From Ectopseudomonas composti (GTDB lineage Bacteria; Pseudomonadota; Gammaproteobacteria; Pseudomonadales; Pseudomonadaceae), in NCBI RefSeq assembly GCF_900115475.1, contig NZ_FOWP01000005.1, forward strand, positions 1 to 64,000: a stretch of 64,000 nt of DNA, written 5' to 3'. The notes under the pieces are model-generated. The model worked only from the letters and a program-made list of their open reading frames with translations, did not search any database and was not told where the DNA came from. This document shows, piece by piece, positions 52,769 to 61,944 of this stretch (position 1 is its first letter; every line of letters begins with the position of its first letter). The position numbers and the translations under genes are program-made.

Positions 52769-54100
52769 GTGCTGATCCGTAACGCCCGCCTGGTCAACGA
52801 GGGCCGCGTGTTCGAGGCCGACCTGCGCATCCGCCACGGGCGCATCGACGCCATCGCCAGCAGCCTCGCGCACTTGCCTGGCGAAGCCTTGCTCGACGCC
52901 GCCGGGCAGTACCTGCTGCCGGGCATGATCGATGACCAGGTGCACTTTCGCGACCCCGGCGCGCCGCACAAGGGCAGCTTCGCCACGGAATCGCGCGCAG
53001 CGGTGGCCGGCGGCATCACCAGCGTGATGGACATGCCCAACACCAACCCGCCGACCCTGACGCTGGAGGCGCTGCAAGCCAAGGAGCAACGCGCCGCCAG
53101 TTGTTCGCGGGTCAACTACGGCTTTCACTTCGGCGTCAGCCACGACAACCTCGACACCGTCGCCGCGCTCGACCCCAGCCGCGTGGCGGCGGTGAAGGTG
53201 TTCATGGGCGCCAGCACCGGCAACATGCTGGTCGACGACCTACCGGCGCTGGAGCGGCTGTTCCGCGACTGCCCGACCGTGCTGCTGAGCCATTGCGAGC
53301 ACACCCCGCGCATCCGCGAACGCGAGGCGCAGTGGCAGACGCAGTACGGCGACGATATCCCCGCCAGCGAGCACCCGGCGATCCGCGATGCCGAGGCCTG
53401 CTACCAATCCTCCAGCCTGGCAGTGAGCCTGGCGCGGCGCTACGGCACGCGCCTGCACGTGCTGCACATCACCAGCGCGCGCGAGCTGGGCCTGTTCCAA
53501 CCAGGCGCAATGGCCGGCAAGGCAATCACCGCCGAGGTCTGCGCCCATCACCTGTACTTCGATGACAGCGACTACGCCGCGCTCGGCCACTTGATCAAGT
53601 GCAACCCGGCGATCAAGAGCCGCGCCGACCGCGACGCCCTGCGCCAGGCCCTGCTCTGCGGACGCCTGGACATCATCGGCACCGACCATGCGCCGCACAC
53701 CTGGGACGAGAAGCAGCGACCCTACCTGCAGGCGCCATCCGGCCTGCCGCTGGTGCAGCACGCCCTGCCGTCACTGCTGGAGCTGGTGGCCGACAGCCTG
53801 CTGCCACTGCCCCTGCTGGTGGAAAAGACCAGCCACGCCGTGGCCGAACGCTTCGCCATCGAGCAGCGCGGCTACCTGCGCGAAGGCTACTGGGCCGACC
53901 TGACCCTGGTCGAACGCCTGGCCGAACCACGCCCGGTGGCGGCCGGCCCGATCCTCGCCCACTGCGGCTGGACGCCATTTCAGGGCCGCGCCTTCCGCCA
54001 TGCCGTGCGCAGCACCTTCGTCTCCGGGCAACTGGCCTGGCACGCCGGCCAGGTGCAGGACGATTGCCAGGGCTTGCCGCTGCGCTACCAGCGCCAATAA
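52769..54100 (+). CDS. pyrC2: Dihydroorotase PyrC2
   Basis: 443 aa from a GTG at 52769, 2 bp after the previous stop. Amidohydrolase converting carbamoyl-aspartate to dihydroorotate in pyrimidine synthesis. The usual HxH of beta-strand 1 is 'DDQVHFRDPG', so the first metal His is Gln. Other metal-site elements are present: Lys in 'AVKVFMG', His in 'LLSHCEH' and 'LHVLHITS', and the catalytic Asp in 'IIGTDHAPHTWDEK'. It is the zinc-starvation paralogue (PA5541 type) and the last gene of the folE2 operon. Confidence 0.9.
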   Translation: MLIRNARLVNEGRVFEADLRIRHGRIDAIASSLAHLPGEALLDAAGQYLLPGMIDDQVHFRDPGAPHKGSFATESRAAVAGGITSVMDMPNTNPPTLTLEALQAKEQRAASCSRVNYGFHFGVSHDNLDTVAALDPSRVAAVKVFMGASTGNMLVDDLPALERLFRDCPTVLLSHCEHTPRIREREAQWQTQYGDDIPASEHPAIRDAEACYQSSSLAVSLARRYGTRLHVLHITSARELGLFQPGAMAGKAITAEVCAHHLYFDDSDYAALGHLIKCNPAIKSRADRDALRQALLCGRLDIIGTDHAPHTWDEKQRPYLQAPSGLPLVQHALPSLLELVADSLLPLPLLVEKTSHAVAERFAIEQRGYLREGYWADLTLVERLAEPRPVAAGPILAHCGWTPFQGRAFRHAVRSTFVSGQLAWHAGQVQDDCQGLPLRYQRQ

Positions 54101-54106
54101 CAACTG

Positions 54107-54275
54107 TAGGGTGGGTTAGCGGCGCCAAGCTACAAACAAGCAGACACCGCCCTCGTGGCGCGCCGCGTAACCCACCGGGCGATCTCCCTGTGTTGCGCCG
54201 ATGGTGGGTTACGCGGCGCACGGACTAAATGGTGGCCTCCATAGCTGCGCCTTTGCGCCGCTAACCCACCCTACA
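54107..54275. repeat. Nested inverted repeats between pyrC2 and thrS2
   Basis: Outer arms GTAGGGTGGGTTAGCGGCGC (54107-54126) and its exact inverse (54256-54275). Inner arms GCGCCGCGTAACCCACC (54161-54177) and GGTGGGTTACGCGGCGC (54204-54220), also exact inverses. All four are versions of one unit. The block separates the two genes and leaves thrS2 about 38 bp downstream. Confidence 0.85.
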
Positions 54276-54312
54276 GATCTCACCTTTAACCGACCCTGAT
54301 CAGAGACCCCAT

Positions 54313-56241
54313 ATGCCCAGCATCACCCTGCCCGACGGCAGCCAGCGTCACTATGCCCAGCCCTTGCGCGTCGCCGAGGTGGCCGCCGATATCGGCCCCG
54401 GCCTGGCCAAGGCTGCGCTCGCTGGCCGCCTCGATGGTCGCCTGGTGGACACCAGCACGCTGATCGAAAACGACGCCCAACTCAGCCTGATCACCTCCCG
54501 CGATCCAGAGGGTCTCGAACTGCTGCGCCACTCCTGCGCCCACCTGCTGGCCATGGCAGTCAAGCAGCTTTATCCGAGTGCCCAGGTGACCATCGGCCCG
54601 GTAATCGAAGACGGCTTTTTCTACGACTTCGCCTTCGAGCGGCCTTTCACCCCTAATGACCTGGCGCTGATCGAGGCGCGCATGCACGCGCTGGCCGCCG
54701 CCGATTTACCCGTCAGCCGCCGTGAACTGCCGCGTGACCAAGCCATCGCCCATTTCGAAGCCCAGGACGAGCACTACAAGGCCGAGCTGATCCGCGACAT
54801 TGCCGAAGGCGAGGTGCTGTCACTGTACCGCCAGGGCGACTTCGAGGATCTCTGTCGTGGCCCGCATATTCCGCGCACCGGCCTGCTGCAGGCGTTCAAG
54901 CTGACCAAGGTGGCCGGCGCTTACTGGCGCGGCGACGCAAAAAACGCCGCGCTGCAACGCATCTACGGCATCTGCTGGGCCACGCCGAAAGAGCTCAAGG
55001 CTTACCTCACCCGCCTGGAAGAAGCCGGCAAGCGCGACCACCGCAAGCTTGGCACCCAGCTTGACCTGTTCCACTTCGACGATTGCGCCCCCGGCTCGGT
55101 GTTCTGGCACCCCAAGGGCTGGACCCTGTTCCAGCAACTGATCGGCTACATGCGCCAGCAGCAGGATGCCGCCGGCTATGTCGAGGTCAACACCCCGGAC
55201 GTGATGGACCGCAGCCTGTGGGAAACCTCCGGGCACTGGTTCAACTACCGCGAGGCCATGTTCACCACCACCACCGAGGACGAACGCGTGTTCGCCCTCA
55301 AACCGATGAACTGCCCCGGTGCCGTGGCGCTCTACGCCCGCGGCCTGAAGAGCTACCGTGACCTGCCGCTGCGCATGGCCGAGTTCGGCAAGGTGCACCG
55401 CTACGAGCCGTCCGGTGCGCTGCACGGCCTGCTGCGCGTGCGCCACTTCACCCAGGACGACGCGCATATCTTCTGCACCGCCGCGCAGATGGAACAGGAA
55501 TGCGCCGACACCATCGCCCTGGTGTTCGCCATCTACCGCGACTTTGGCTTCAACGAAGTCGCGGTCAAGCTCTCCACCCGCCCAACCAACCGCATCGGCA
55601 GCGACGAAACCTGGGATCGACTGGAAGGTGCGCTGTCTGGTGCATTGCAACGGATGAATATCGACTACCAGCTCAACCCCGGCGAAGGCGCGTTCTACGG
55701 GCCGAAACTGGAATTCGTGTTGCGCGACGCCATCGGCCGCGACTGGCAGTGCGGCACCCTGCAGGTGGACCTAAACCTGCCGGAGCGCTTCGATATCAGT
55801 TACATCAACGAGCAGGGCGAACGCGAACGCCCGGTAATGCTGCACCGTGCATTGTTCGGCTCGTTGGAACGCTTCACCGGCATCCTCATCGAGCAGTACA
55901 GCGGCCTGTTCCCGCTGTGGCTGGCCCCGCAACAAGCGGCCGTGCTGACCATCTCCGAAGGGCAGAACGACTATGCCCGCCAGGTGCTCGCCGCCCTCAA
56001 ATGCGCCGGGCTGCGCGCCAGCGTGGATCTGCGCAACGAAAAAATCGGCTACAAAATCCGCGAAGCCACCCTGCAGAAAGTGCCCTACCTGCTGGTCATC
56101 GGCGAACAGGAAAAAGCCGAAGGCCGCGTCACCCTGCGCAGCCGCGCTGGCGACAATCTCGGCAGTCTGACCCTGGACAAACTGGTCGCGCGCCTGAGCA
56201 GGGAAGCGCGCCTGCCCGGCCAGGAGGACAGCGACGCCTGA
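54313..56241 (+). CDS. thrS2: Threonyl-tRNA synthetase, zinc-cluster paralogue
   Basis: 642 aa, full length (TGS, editing, catalytic and anticodon domains). Residue numbering matches E. coli ThrRS: the catalytic zinc ligands Cys334, His385 and His511 are all present. The editing-site His73/His77 and Cys181 are also kept. I call it a second copy because thrS normally sits with infC-rpmI-rplT, and because this position after pyrC2 is known for Zur-linked duplicates. Separated from pyrC2 by an inverted-repeat block, so it may have its own promoter. Confidence 0.88.
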   Translation: MPSITLPDGSQRHYAQPLRVAEVAADIGPGLAKAALAGRLDGRLVDTSTLIENDAQLSLITSRDPEGLELLRHSCAHLLAMAVKQLYPSAQVTIGPVIEDGFFYDFAFERPFTPNDLALIEARMHALAAADLPVSRRELPRDQAIAHFEAQDEHYKAELIRDIAEGEVLSLYRQGDFEDLCRGPHIPRTGLLQAFKLTKVAGAYWRGDAKNAALQRIYGICWATPKELKAYLTRLEEAGKRDHRKLGTQLDLFHFDDCAPGSVFWHPKGWTLFQQLIGYMRQQQDAAGYVEVNTPDVMDRSLWETSGHWFNYREAMFTTTTEDERVFALKPMNCPGAVALYARGLKSYRDLPLRMAEFGKVHRYEPSGALHGLLRVRHFTQDDAHIFCTAAQMEQECADTIALVFAIYRDFGFNEVAVKLSTRPTNRIGSDETWDRLEGALSGALQRMNIDYQLNPGEGAFYGPKLEFVLRDAIGRDWQCGTLQVDLNLPERFDISYINEQGERERPVMLHRALFGSLERFTGILIEQYSGLFPLWLAPQQAAVLTISEGQNDYARQVLAALKCAGLRASVDLRNEKIGYKIREATLQKVPYLLVIGEQEKAEGRVTLRSRAGDNLGSLTLDKLVARLSREARLPGQEDSDA

Positions 56242-56272
56242 AGCTCATCGCACTGATAGACCCGCGGGAGGC

Positions 56273-58201
56273 TTACCAGCCCCCACCGCCGCCGCCCCCT
56301 CCACCACCGCCGGAGGAACCGCCACCGGACGACCCACCGCCGCCCGAAGAACTGCTCGACGGTGGCGACGAGGCCAGGGCCGTGGCGCTGGCAAGGCCGG
56401 CGGCCAACGCACCGCTCAGCGCCTGTGGCGAGCTGTAACTGCTGCGGCTGTGATACCAGCTCGGCTGATAGTCGCGCTGCGTCGGGTCGATCAGGCCACT
56501 GGCCAGGGCCTCGCTGAAACGCGCACTCCATTTGTCTTCCACGCCCAGGGCCATGGCGAAGGGCAGGTGGCGCTCGTACAGCGCGATGCTCATCGCCGGG
56601 GCGTCGCCGGCCAGCGCCAGGGCGTCACGCTCGGCCAGTTGCAGGTAATCGCGATAGCCTTCCAACGCATCGAGCAGGCGCCGGCCTTCCAGGGTCGGCG
56701 CTGGCAACAGGTAATAAAACACCAGCACCAACGCGACGTTGGCGACGACCAGCAACAGCGCCGGCACGGAAACCGACGCGGCGATCATCATCAGCCCCAC
56801 CGGCAAGGGCCAGCCGAACATCAGCGCTACCAGATACAGCCCCATCTGCTTACCGAAGCCGGGCTGGTGACGGGCCATGTTGAACACGATCAGTGCCGGT
56901 ATGCCAAAGCCCAGGCTGAACACCAGCCCGGCCAGACCTGTGGCCCACTCCTCACCGCCCTGCCCACTCAAGAGCACGGTAGCCGCACAGGCCAGCACGG
57001 CCCATACCAACCCCCAGGCCCAGATGCCGCGGTTGTTGGCGAACCAGGCCTTGCCCTGCTCGCCCAGCTGGCTGTTCAGCCCGGCCACCGCATCCGCCAG
57101 TCGCGGCTCGTACTCGGTGCCGATGATCAGCGCGATACCTTCTTTGTTGGCCGGGAACAGGCGCTTGCGCAGGTCGCGATCCCGCTCGCTCATTTCGCCA
57201 CCTGCGCCCTGGTCACGGGCCAGACTGAAACCGCCGCCGTGCGGCTTGTCCTCGATATGCAGATGCTTGCGGATGGCCATGTCGGTGAGCCACACGCTGA
57301 AGGCCCGTGCCTCTCCGAAAGCGCCGCGCAACCCGCGATGCCAGAGATAGCCCGCCTGCACCGCACTCATGCCCTGCGGCCCTTCGAACAGCGGGATGAT
57401 CACGCCCTTGCGCGGATCGCGGCCGACACGGTTCCAAGCAAGCAGGTAGAACAGCAGCAGGCCGATCAGGAATACGACACCGATGCCCACGCCGAGGTTG
57501 TCCAGCACTGCACGGCTGGCGTTCTGTAGCAGGCCAGGCCGTGGCACCAACCCGGCCTGCCAGTCCACGGCCACGGTCAGGCCGTGATAGGCCGGCAGCG
57601 ACTTGGTGGTGGCCAGACGCAGGTAATCATCACGCCGTTCGAGTACCTGGAAGTCCTGGCCCTGATCGCCCTGAGCGCCGGTATAAGCGGCCAGCTGACC
57701 GATGCGCGCTCCCGACGGCAGGCGCACTTCGACCGACGCCTGGCGGATGGGAAAAATCCAGCCATTGCCGGTGACGTTCCAGTACAGCTCGTCCGTGTTG
57801 GCGTGATGCAACAGCGCGCGCCCGACCCGATAGCGCAGCTCGTAGCGATAGCGCCCCGGCTCAAGCAGGATGTTGGGCGAGCCCAGGTAGAAGCGCACCC
57901 AGGCGCCGTTGCGCTCACTACGCACCGACTCGGGCCGGCCATCGCGGGTCACGCCCAACAGGGTGATCGGATTGCTCTGCTCCAGCCCCATCGGCAGCGC
58001 ATAACTGACCGGCAGATCGCGATAGATGCCGCGGCGAATATCGCGGCCCTCGGCGTTCACGGTAATGCGCTCGGTCACCAGCAGGTTGCCATCGGCCTCG
58101 ACCTGCAGGCTCACGGCAAAGTCCTCGATGGCCTCCTGCGCCAGCGTCAAGCCGGGCAGCAGGACAAACAACAGCAACAGACCACGCAGCCATCCTTGCA
58201 T
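56273..58201 (-). CDS. DUF2207 membrane protein with poly-Gly tail
   Basis: 642 aa. Signal peptide (about 21 residues, ending LAQ), extracytoplasmic DUF2207 domain (about 25-225: 'FAVSLQVEADGNLLVTERITVNAEGRDIRRGIYRDLP'), a membrane segment near 238-255, a cytoplasmic part, a pair of membrane hairpins at about 395-500, and a tail of Ser then about 20 Gly ending in Trp. Such tails occur in this family. Its stop codon is followed by the convergent thrS2 stop. It shares an operon with LemA (2-bp gap), a common pairing. Function unknown. Confidence 0.88.
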   Translation of the reverse strand: MQGWLRGLLLLFVLLPGLTLAQEAIEDFAVSLQVEADGNLLVTERITVNAEGRDIRRGIYRDLPVSYALPMGLEQSNPITLLGVTRDGRPESVRSERNGAWVRFYLGSPNILLEPGRYRYELRYRVGRALLHHANTDELYWNVTGNGWIFPIRQASVEVRLPSGARIGQLAAYTGAQGDQGQDFQVLERRDDYLRLATTKSLPAYHGLTVAVDWQAGLVPRPGLLQNASRAVLDNLGVGIGVVFLIGLLLFYLLAWNRVGRDPRKGVIIPLFEGPQGMSAVQAGYLWHRGLRGAFGEARAFSVWLTDMAIRKHLHIEDKPHGGGFSLARDQGAGGEMSERDRDLRKRLFPANKEGIALIIGTEYEPRLADAVAGLNSQLGEQGKAWFANNRGIWAWGLVWAVLACAATVLLSGQGGEEWATGLAGLVFSLGFGIPALIVFNMARHQPGFGKQMGLYLVALMFGWPLPVGLMMIAASVSVPALLLVVANVALVLVFYYLLPAPTLEGRRLLDALEGYRDYLQLAERDALALAGDAPAMSIALYERHLPFAMALGVEDKWSARFSEALASGLIDPTQRDYQPSWYHSRSSYSSPQALSGALAAGLASATALASSPPSSSSSGGGGSSGGGSSGGGGGGGGGGGW

Positions 58202-58203
58202 GC

Positions 58204-58770
58204 TCAGAACTCCATTTTCGGCGATTGGCCGTCACGCGGATCATCCAGCGTGAAGTATTCGGCGGGGATAAAGGAAAATAGCCGGGCCACCAGGTTGCTC
58301 GGCACCGACTCGACCAGCACGTTCAGCTCGCGCACTGCGCCGTTGTAGTAACGCCGGGCCATCTGGATATGGTCCTCGACCTCACTGATATTGCCCTGCA
58401 ACTCACGAAACTGATCGTCGGCCTTCAGCTCGGGGTAGGCCTCGACCAGGGCGAAGAGCTGGCGCAGTTGGCTGCCCAGTTGCGCCTCCACCGGCGCGCG
58501 CTGGCCCAGTGGCGAATCGGCCAACTGCACGGCGCGCATGCGCTCCTGCACCAGTGCCTGCAGCGTGCTCTGCTCGTAGCTCATGTACTGCCGCACACAC
58601 TCCACCAACGCTGGAATCAGGCTGGCGCGACGCTTGAGCTGGACATCGATGCCGCTGGCCGCCTCGGCCACGCGGTGGCGGTTGAACACCAGACGGTTGT
58701 AGTAGAAAACCGTCGCGCCGACGAGCACCAGCAGCACACCCAGCAACCACCAAACTCCCGAAACCTGCAT
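58204..58770 (-). CDS. lemA: LemA-family protein
   Basis: 188 aa from the ATG at 58770, with AAGGAGAGG 2-10 bp upstream deciding the start. One N-terminal membrane segment (about residues 6-24), then a long helical domain with 'YYNRLVFNRHRVAEAASGIDVQLKRRASLIPALVECVRQYM' and 'YPELKADDQFRELQGNISEVEDHIQMARRYYNGAVRELN', the LemA signature. This is the membrane LemA protein, not the GacS sensor kinase once given the same name. Usually paired with DUF2207/TPM proteins. Confidence 0.9.
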   Translation of the reverse strand: MQVSGVWWLLGVLLVLVGATVFYYNRLVFNRHRVAEAASGIDVQLKRRASLIPALVECVRQYMSYEQSTLQALVQERMRAVQLADSPLGQRAPVEAQLGSQLRQLFALVEAYPELKADDQFRELQGNISEVEDHIQMARRYYNGAVRELNVLVESVPSNLVARLFSFIPAEYFTLDDPRDGQSPKMEF

Positions 58771-58861
58771 AGCCTCTCCTTGATTGGCCCATGGCCGCGT
58801 GCTTTGCACTGACATCGTGGCAGCCCGTATCCTGTAGTGCCAGCCAGTCAGCGAGGCACGC

Positions 58862-60781
58862 ATGCAGATCGAGTTGATCGAGATCCGCGACCACCTGAAT
58901 CGCTTCGCCCCTTTCGACAATCTGCCGGAGCAGACTCTCGACGAGATCGCCCGCCAGGTGCAAGTGGGCTACTTCAAGGCCGGTAGCGAAATCCTCGCCG
59001 TCGGTGCGCCGATCCACGAGCTGCATTACGTGCGCAGCGGCGCGGTGGAAATCCACCGCCGTGGCGGTGAACTGCACAACCGCCTGACCGAGGGCGACAT
59101 CTTCGGCCAGGCCGGCCTGCTGCGCGGCAACAAGGTGCGCCTGGGTGCCACGGCACTGGAAGATAGCCTGATCTACTTCATCCCCGCCGCGCTGTTCCAT
59201 CAGCTTTGCGAGCAGTTCGACAGCTTTGCCGACTTCGTCGAGGCCGAGGGTCAGTCACGACTGAAATCCGCCCTGGAAGACAGCCACGGCAAGGCCAGCG
59301 AGCTGATGAAGATCAAGGTGCGCAAGCTGATCTCGCGTGGCGCGGTGAGCGTACCGCTGGATACGCCGATCCAACAGGTGGCGCAGGTGATGACCGAACA
59401 CAGCGTGTCCTCGGTGATCGTCGTCGACCCCGGCACGCGCTGGCCCGACCCAAACCAGGTGGGCGTGGCCGAGCAGCAGACCCAGGTGATGGCCGGCATC
59501 CTCACCGACCGCGACCTGCGCACCCGCGTGGTCGCCGCCGGCCTGCCCAGCGACACCCCGGTCAGCCAGATCATGACGCCCAACCCCATCACCCTGCAGG
59601 CCGACGACTCAGTGTTCGAGGCCATGCTGTGCATGCTGCGCAACAACATCCACCACCTGCCGGTGCTGCATCGCCGCCGCCCGGTGGGCGTGGTGGCGCT
59701 GGCCGACATCATCCGCTACGAATCGCGCAGCAGCCTGTACCTGGTCAACGGCATCTTCAACAAAACCTCGGTGGAGGGGCTCAAGAGCCTGCTGCCGGAT
59801 CTGCGCGCCACCTTCGTGCGCATGGTCGCCGACGACGCCAGCGCACACATGGTCGGCAGCGCCATGAGCGGCATTGGTCGCGCCTTCAGCCAGCGCCTGC
59901 TGGAACTGGCCGAACAGCAACTCGGCCCGCCGCCGGTGCCCTACTGCTTCATGGTCGCCGGCTCCATGGCCCGCGACGAGCAACTGCTGCTCACCGACCA
60001 GGACAACGCCCTGGTGCTCGACGACCGCTTCGATGCGGACGAACACGACGCCTACTTCGCCGAACTGGCACAGTTCGTCAGCGACGGCCTGGCCGCCTGC
60101 GGCTACAGCTACTGCAAGGGCGGCATCATGGCCACCAACCCCAAGTGGCGACAGCCGCTGAAGGTGTGGCGGCAATACTTCAGCGAATGGATCGAGCGGC
60201 CCAACCCGGAAACCCTGCTCAACGCCAGCATCTTCTTCGACCTCGACGGCCTCTACGGCGAAACCGAGCTGGTGGAGAACCTCAAGGACCTGCTCGCCGC
60301 AAAAGCCAGCGCCAGCCCCGCCTTTCTCGCCGCGCTGGCGCGTAACGCGCTAAACCGCACGCCGCCGCTGGGCTTCTTCCGCACTTTCGTGATGGAAACC
60401 GACGGCCGCCACCGCAACATCATCAACCTCAAGGGCCGTGGCACCGCGCCACTCACCGACCTGATCCGCGTGCACGCCCTGGCCTGTGGCTCCAAGGCGC
60501 AGAACTCACTGGATCGTCTCGACGCCATCGCCGCCACCAAACTACTGCCCAAGGAAGCGCTGGAGCACCTGCGCTATGCCTTCGAGTTTCTCAGCCTGGT
60601 ACGCGTGCGCCACCAGGCCCGTGAAGTCGAGGCCGGCAACGCGCCGAGCAACTACATCGAGCCGGAACAGTTCAGCGCCAGCGAACGCCAACACCTCAAG
60701 GAAGCGTTCCAGGTGATCAGCAACGCGCAGAAATTCCTACGCTTTCGCTACCCGGCGCAACCGGCGAGTCGCACGCGATGA
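58862..60781 (+). CDS. CNMP-CBS-DUF294 putative nucleotidyltransferase
   Basis: 639 aa. Cyclic-nucleotide-binding-like domain (about 15-135), two CBS domains (about 150-285: 'ITHxV'-like 'VMTEHSVSSVIVVD', 'QIMTPNPITLQADDSVFEAM'), DUF294 nucleotidyltransferase domain ('MVAGSMARDEQLLLTDQDNALV', with the GSxxR...DxD pattern, about 365-385) and DUF294 C-terminal domain to the end. The target protein is unknown. It overlaps the exonuclease gene by 4 bp (ATGA), a conserved pairing in pseudomonads. Confidence 0.9.
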   Translation: MQIELIEIRDHLNRFAPFDNLPEQTLDEIARQVQVGYFKAGSEILAVGAPIHELHYVRSGAVEIHRRGGELHNRLTEGDIFGQAGLLRGNKVRLGATALEDSLIYFIPAALFHQLCEQFDSFADFVEAEGQSRLKSALEDSHGKASELMKIKVRKLISRGAVSVPLDTPIQQVAQVMTEHSVSSVIVVDPGTRWPDPNQVGVAEQQTQVMAGILTDRDLRTRVVAAGLPSDTPVSQIMTPNPITLQADDSVFEAMLCMLRNNIHHLPVLHRRRPVGVVALADIIRYESRSSLYLVNGIFNKTSVEGLKSLLPDLRATFVRMVADDASAHMVGSAMSGIGRAFSQRLLELAEQQLGPPPVPYCFMVAGSMARDEQLLLTDQDNALVLDDRFDADEHDAYFAELAQFVSDGLAACGYSYCKGGIMATNPKWRQPLKVWRQYFSEWIERPNPETLLNASIFFDLDGLYGETELVENLKDLLAAKASASPAFLAALARNALNRTPPLGFFRTFVMETDGRHRNIINLKGRGTAPLTDLIRVHALACGSKAQNSLDRLDAIAATKLLPKEALEHLRYAFEFLSLVRVRHQAREVEAGNAPSNYIEPEQFSASERQHLKEAFQVISNAQKFLRFRYPAQPASRTR

Positions 60782-61485
60782 GTGAGCGCGCGGCCCAGGA
60801 CTGGCCACAACTGTTCGCCAGCCTCGCCGACAGCAGCCGCGACCCACGCCTGCGCGCCTTCTACGGCGCCGGTTGCGTCGCGGCCGATACGCCGCTGCAG
60901 GACGTTCCGTTGGTAGCGCTGGACGTAGAAACCACCGGCCTCGACCCACGCGAAAACGCCATCGTCAGCCTTGGCCTGGTGCCGCTGAGCCTGCAACGCA
61001 TCCGTTGCGCCGAGTCGCGCTACTGGGTGGTCAAACCCACTGGCGAGCTGAACGCCGAATCGGTCACCTTCCATCACATTACCCACAGCGACATCCGCCA
61101 CGCCCCGCGCCTGGCCAGCGTGCTCGAAGAATTGCTGGAAGCCATGGCCGGCAAAGTGGTGGTGGCGCATTACCGCAACATCGAACGCAGCTTCCTCGAC
61201 CAGGCCGTGCGCCAGCACCTCGGCGAAGGCCTGGTCTTCCCCATCATCGACACCATGGAACTGGAAGCTCGCCTGCACCCCAGGCGCACGCTGAGCTGGT
61301 GGGACCGCCTGCGCGGCCGCGAGCCCCTCTCCATCCGCCTGGCCGACAGCCGCCTGCGCTACGGCCTACCGCTGTACTCCGCGCACCACGCGCTGACCGA
61401 TGCCCTGGCCTGTGGAGAACTGCTGCAGGCGCAGGTGGCGACGCACTATCCGGGGCATACACTGATCAGCGCTCTCTGGAGCTGA
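60778..61485 (+). CDS. DEDDh 3'-5' exonuclease (DnaQ/PolC-epsilon like)
   Basis: 235 aa. Exo I 'VALDVETTGLDP' with DxE, Exo II 'VVAHYRNIERSFLD' with Asp, and Exo III His in 'HHALTDALA' with final Asp. Family DEDDh. Coupled to the DUF294 gene, suggesting a nucleotide-related two-protein system, inferred from gene order only. Confidence 0.9.
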   Translation: MSERAAQDWPQLFASLADSSRDPRLRAFYGAGCVAADTPLQDVPLVALDVETTGLDPRENAIVSLGLVPLSLQRIRCAESRYWVVKPTGELNAESVTFHHITHSDIRHAPRLASVLEELLEAMAGKVVVAHYRNIERSFLDQAVRQHLGEGLVFPIIDTMELEARLHPRRTLSWWDRLRGREPLSIRLADSRLRYGLPLYSAHHALTDALACGELLQAQVATHYPGHTLISALWS

Positions 61486-61546
61486 ACCCCGGCTACCCGC
61501 ACAACGCGTGGGTACTCTCGAATCAGGACAGCACAAGCACACGACC

Positions 61547-61708
61547 ATGAATCGCCGCAAAAAGATCAAACAACTGCTCGAAGCCCACGCCAAGAAGGCC
61601 AATGCCAAGCTCGCGCCGAAAAGCAACAAACCCAAATACATCAGCAAAGCTGACAGGCTGAAGTTAGAGGCTGAGGCGGCTCAAGAGCCCGTCACGTCCG
61701 TTGAGTAA
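61547..61708 (+). CDS. Small basic protein, DUF2986 family
   Basis: 53 aa from the ATG at 61547. Very basic N-terminal half ('MNRRKKIKQLLEAHAKKANAKL', 'SNKPKYISKADRLKLE') typical of DUF2986 proteins, then an acidic end. Function unknown. Same strand, 61 bp after the exonuclease. Confidence 0.75.
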   Translation: MNRRKKIKQLLEAHAKKANAKLAPKSNKPKYISKADRLKLEAEAAQEPVTSVE

Positions 61709-61718
61709 AAGTTGATCG

Positions 61719-61890
61719 TTCCCACGCTCCGCGTGGGGATGCAGCCCAGGACGCTCTGCGTCCGTTGCGGTTTAGGCAGAGTCCGCCGACGCAGAGCGTC
61801 TCGAACGGAGTTGCCCACGCAGAGCGTGGGTACCATCAAAAGCACCCTCTCCCCCGGCCCCTCTCCCATGAATGGGAGAGGGGAGCAAAA
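61719..61890. repeat. Block of extragenic palindromes
   Basis: CCCACGCTCCGCGTGGG (61721-61737) and GTACCC/CCCACGCAGAGCGTGGG (61814-61830) flank two inverted GGACGCTCTGCGTC / GACGCAGAGCGTC units (61749-61764 and 61788-61800). Next comes CCCCTCTCCC-ATGAAT-GGGAGAGGGG (61858-61883). No gene is seen from 61709 to 61944. Confidence 0.75.
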
Positions 61891-61944
61891 GCCTCGCGGC
61901 TGCAGGGGAATACCGCCCGGTCGGTCCTGCACGGCGGGATGGCG

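Noticed and set aside
61719..61890. Tandem short palindromes that could suggest a CRISPR array
   Set aside because: Units are inverted, unevenly spaced and of two sequence types, with no uniform spacers and no cas genes. They are extragenic palindromes.
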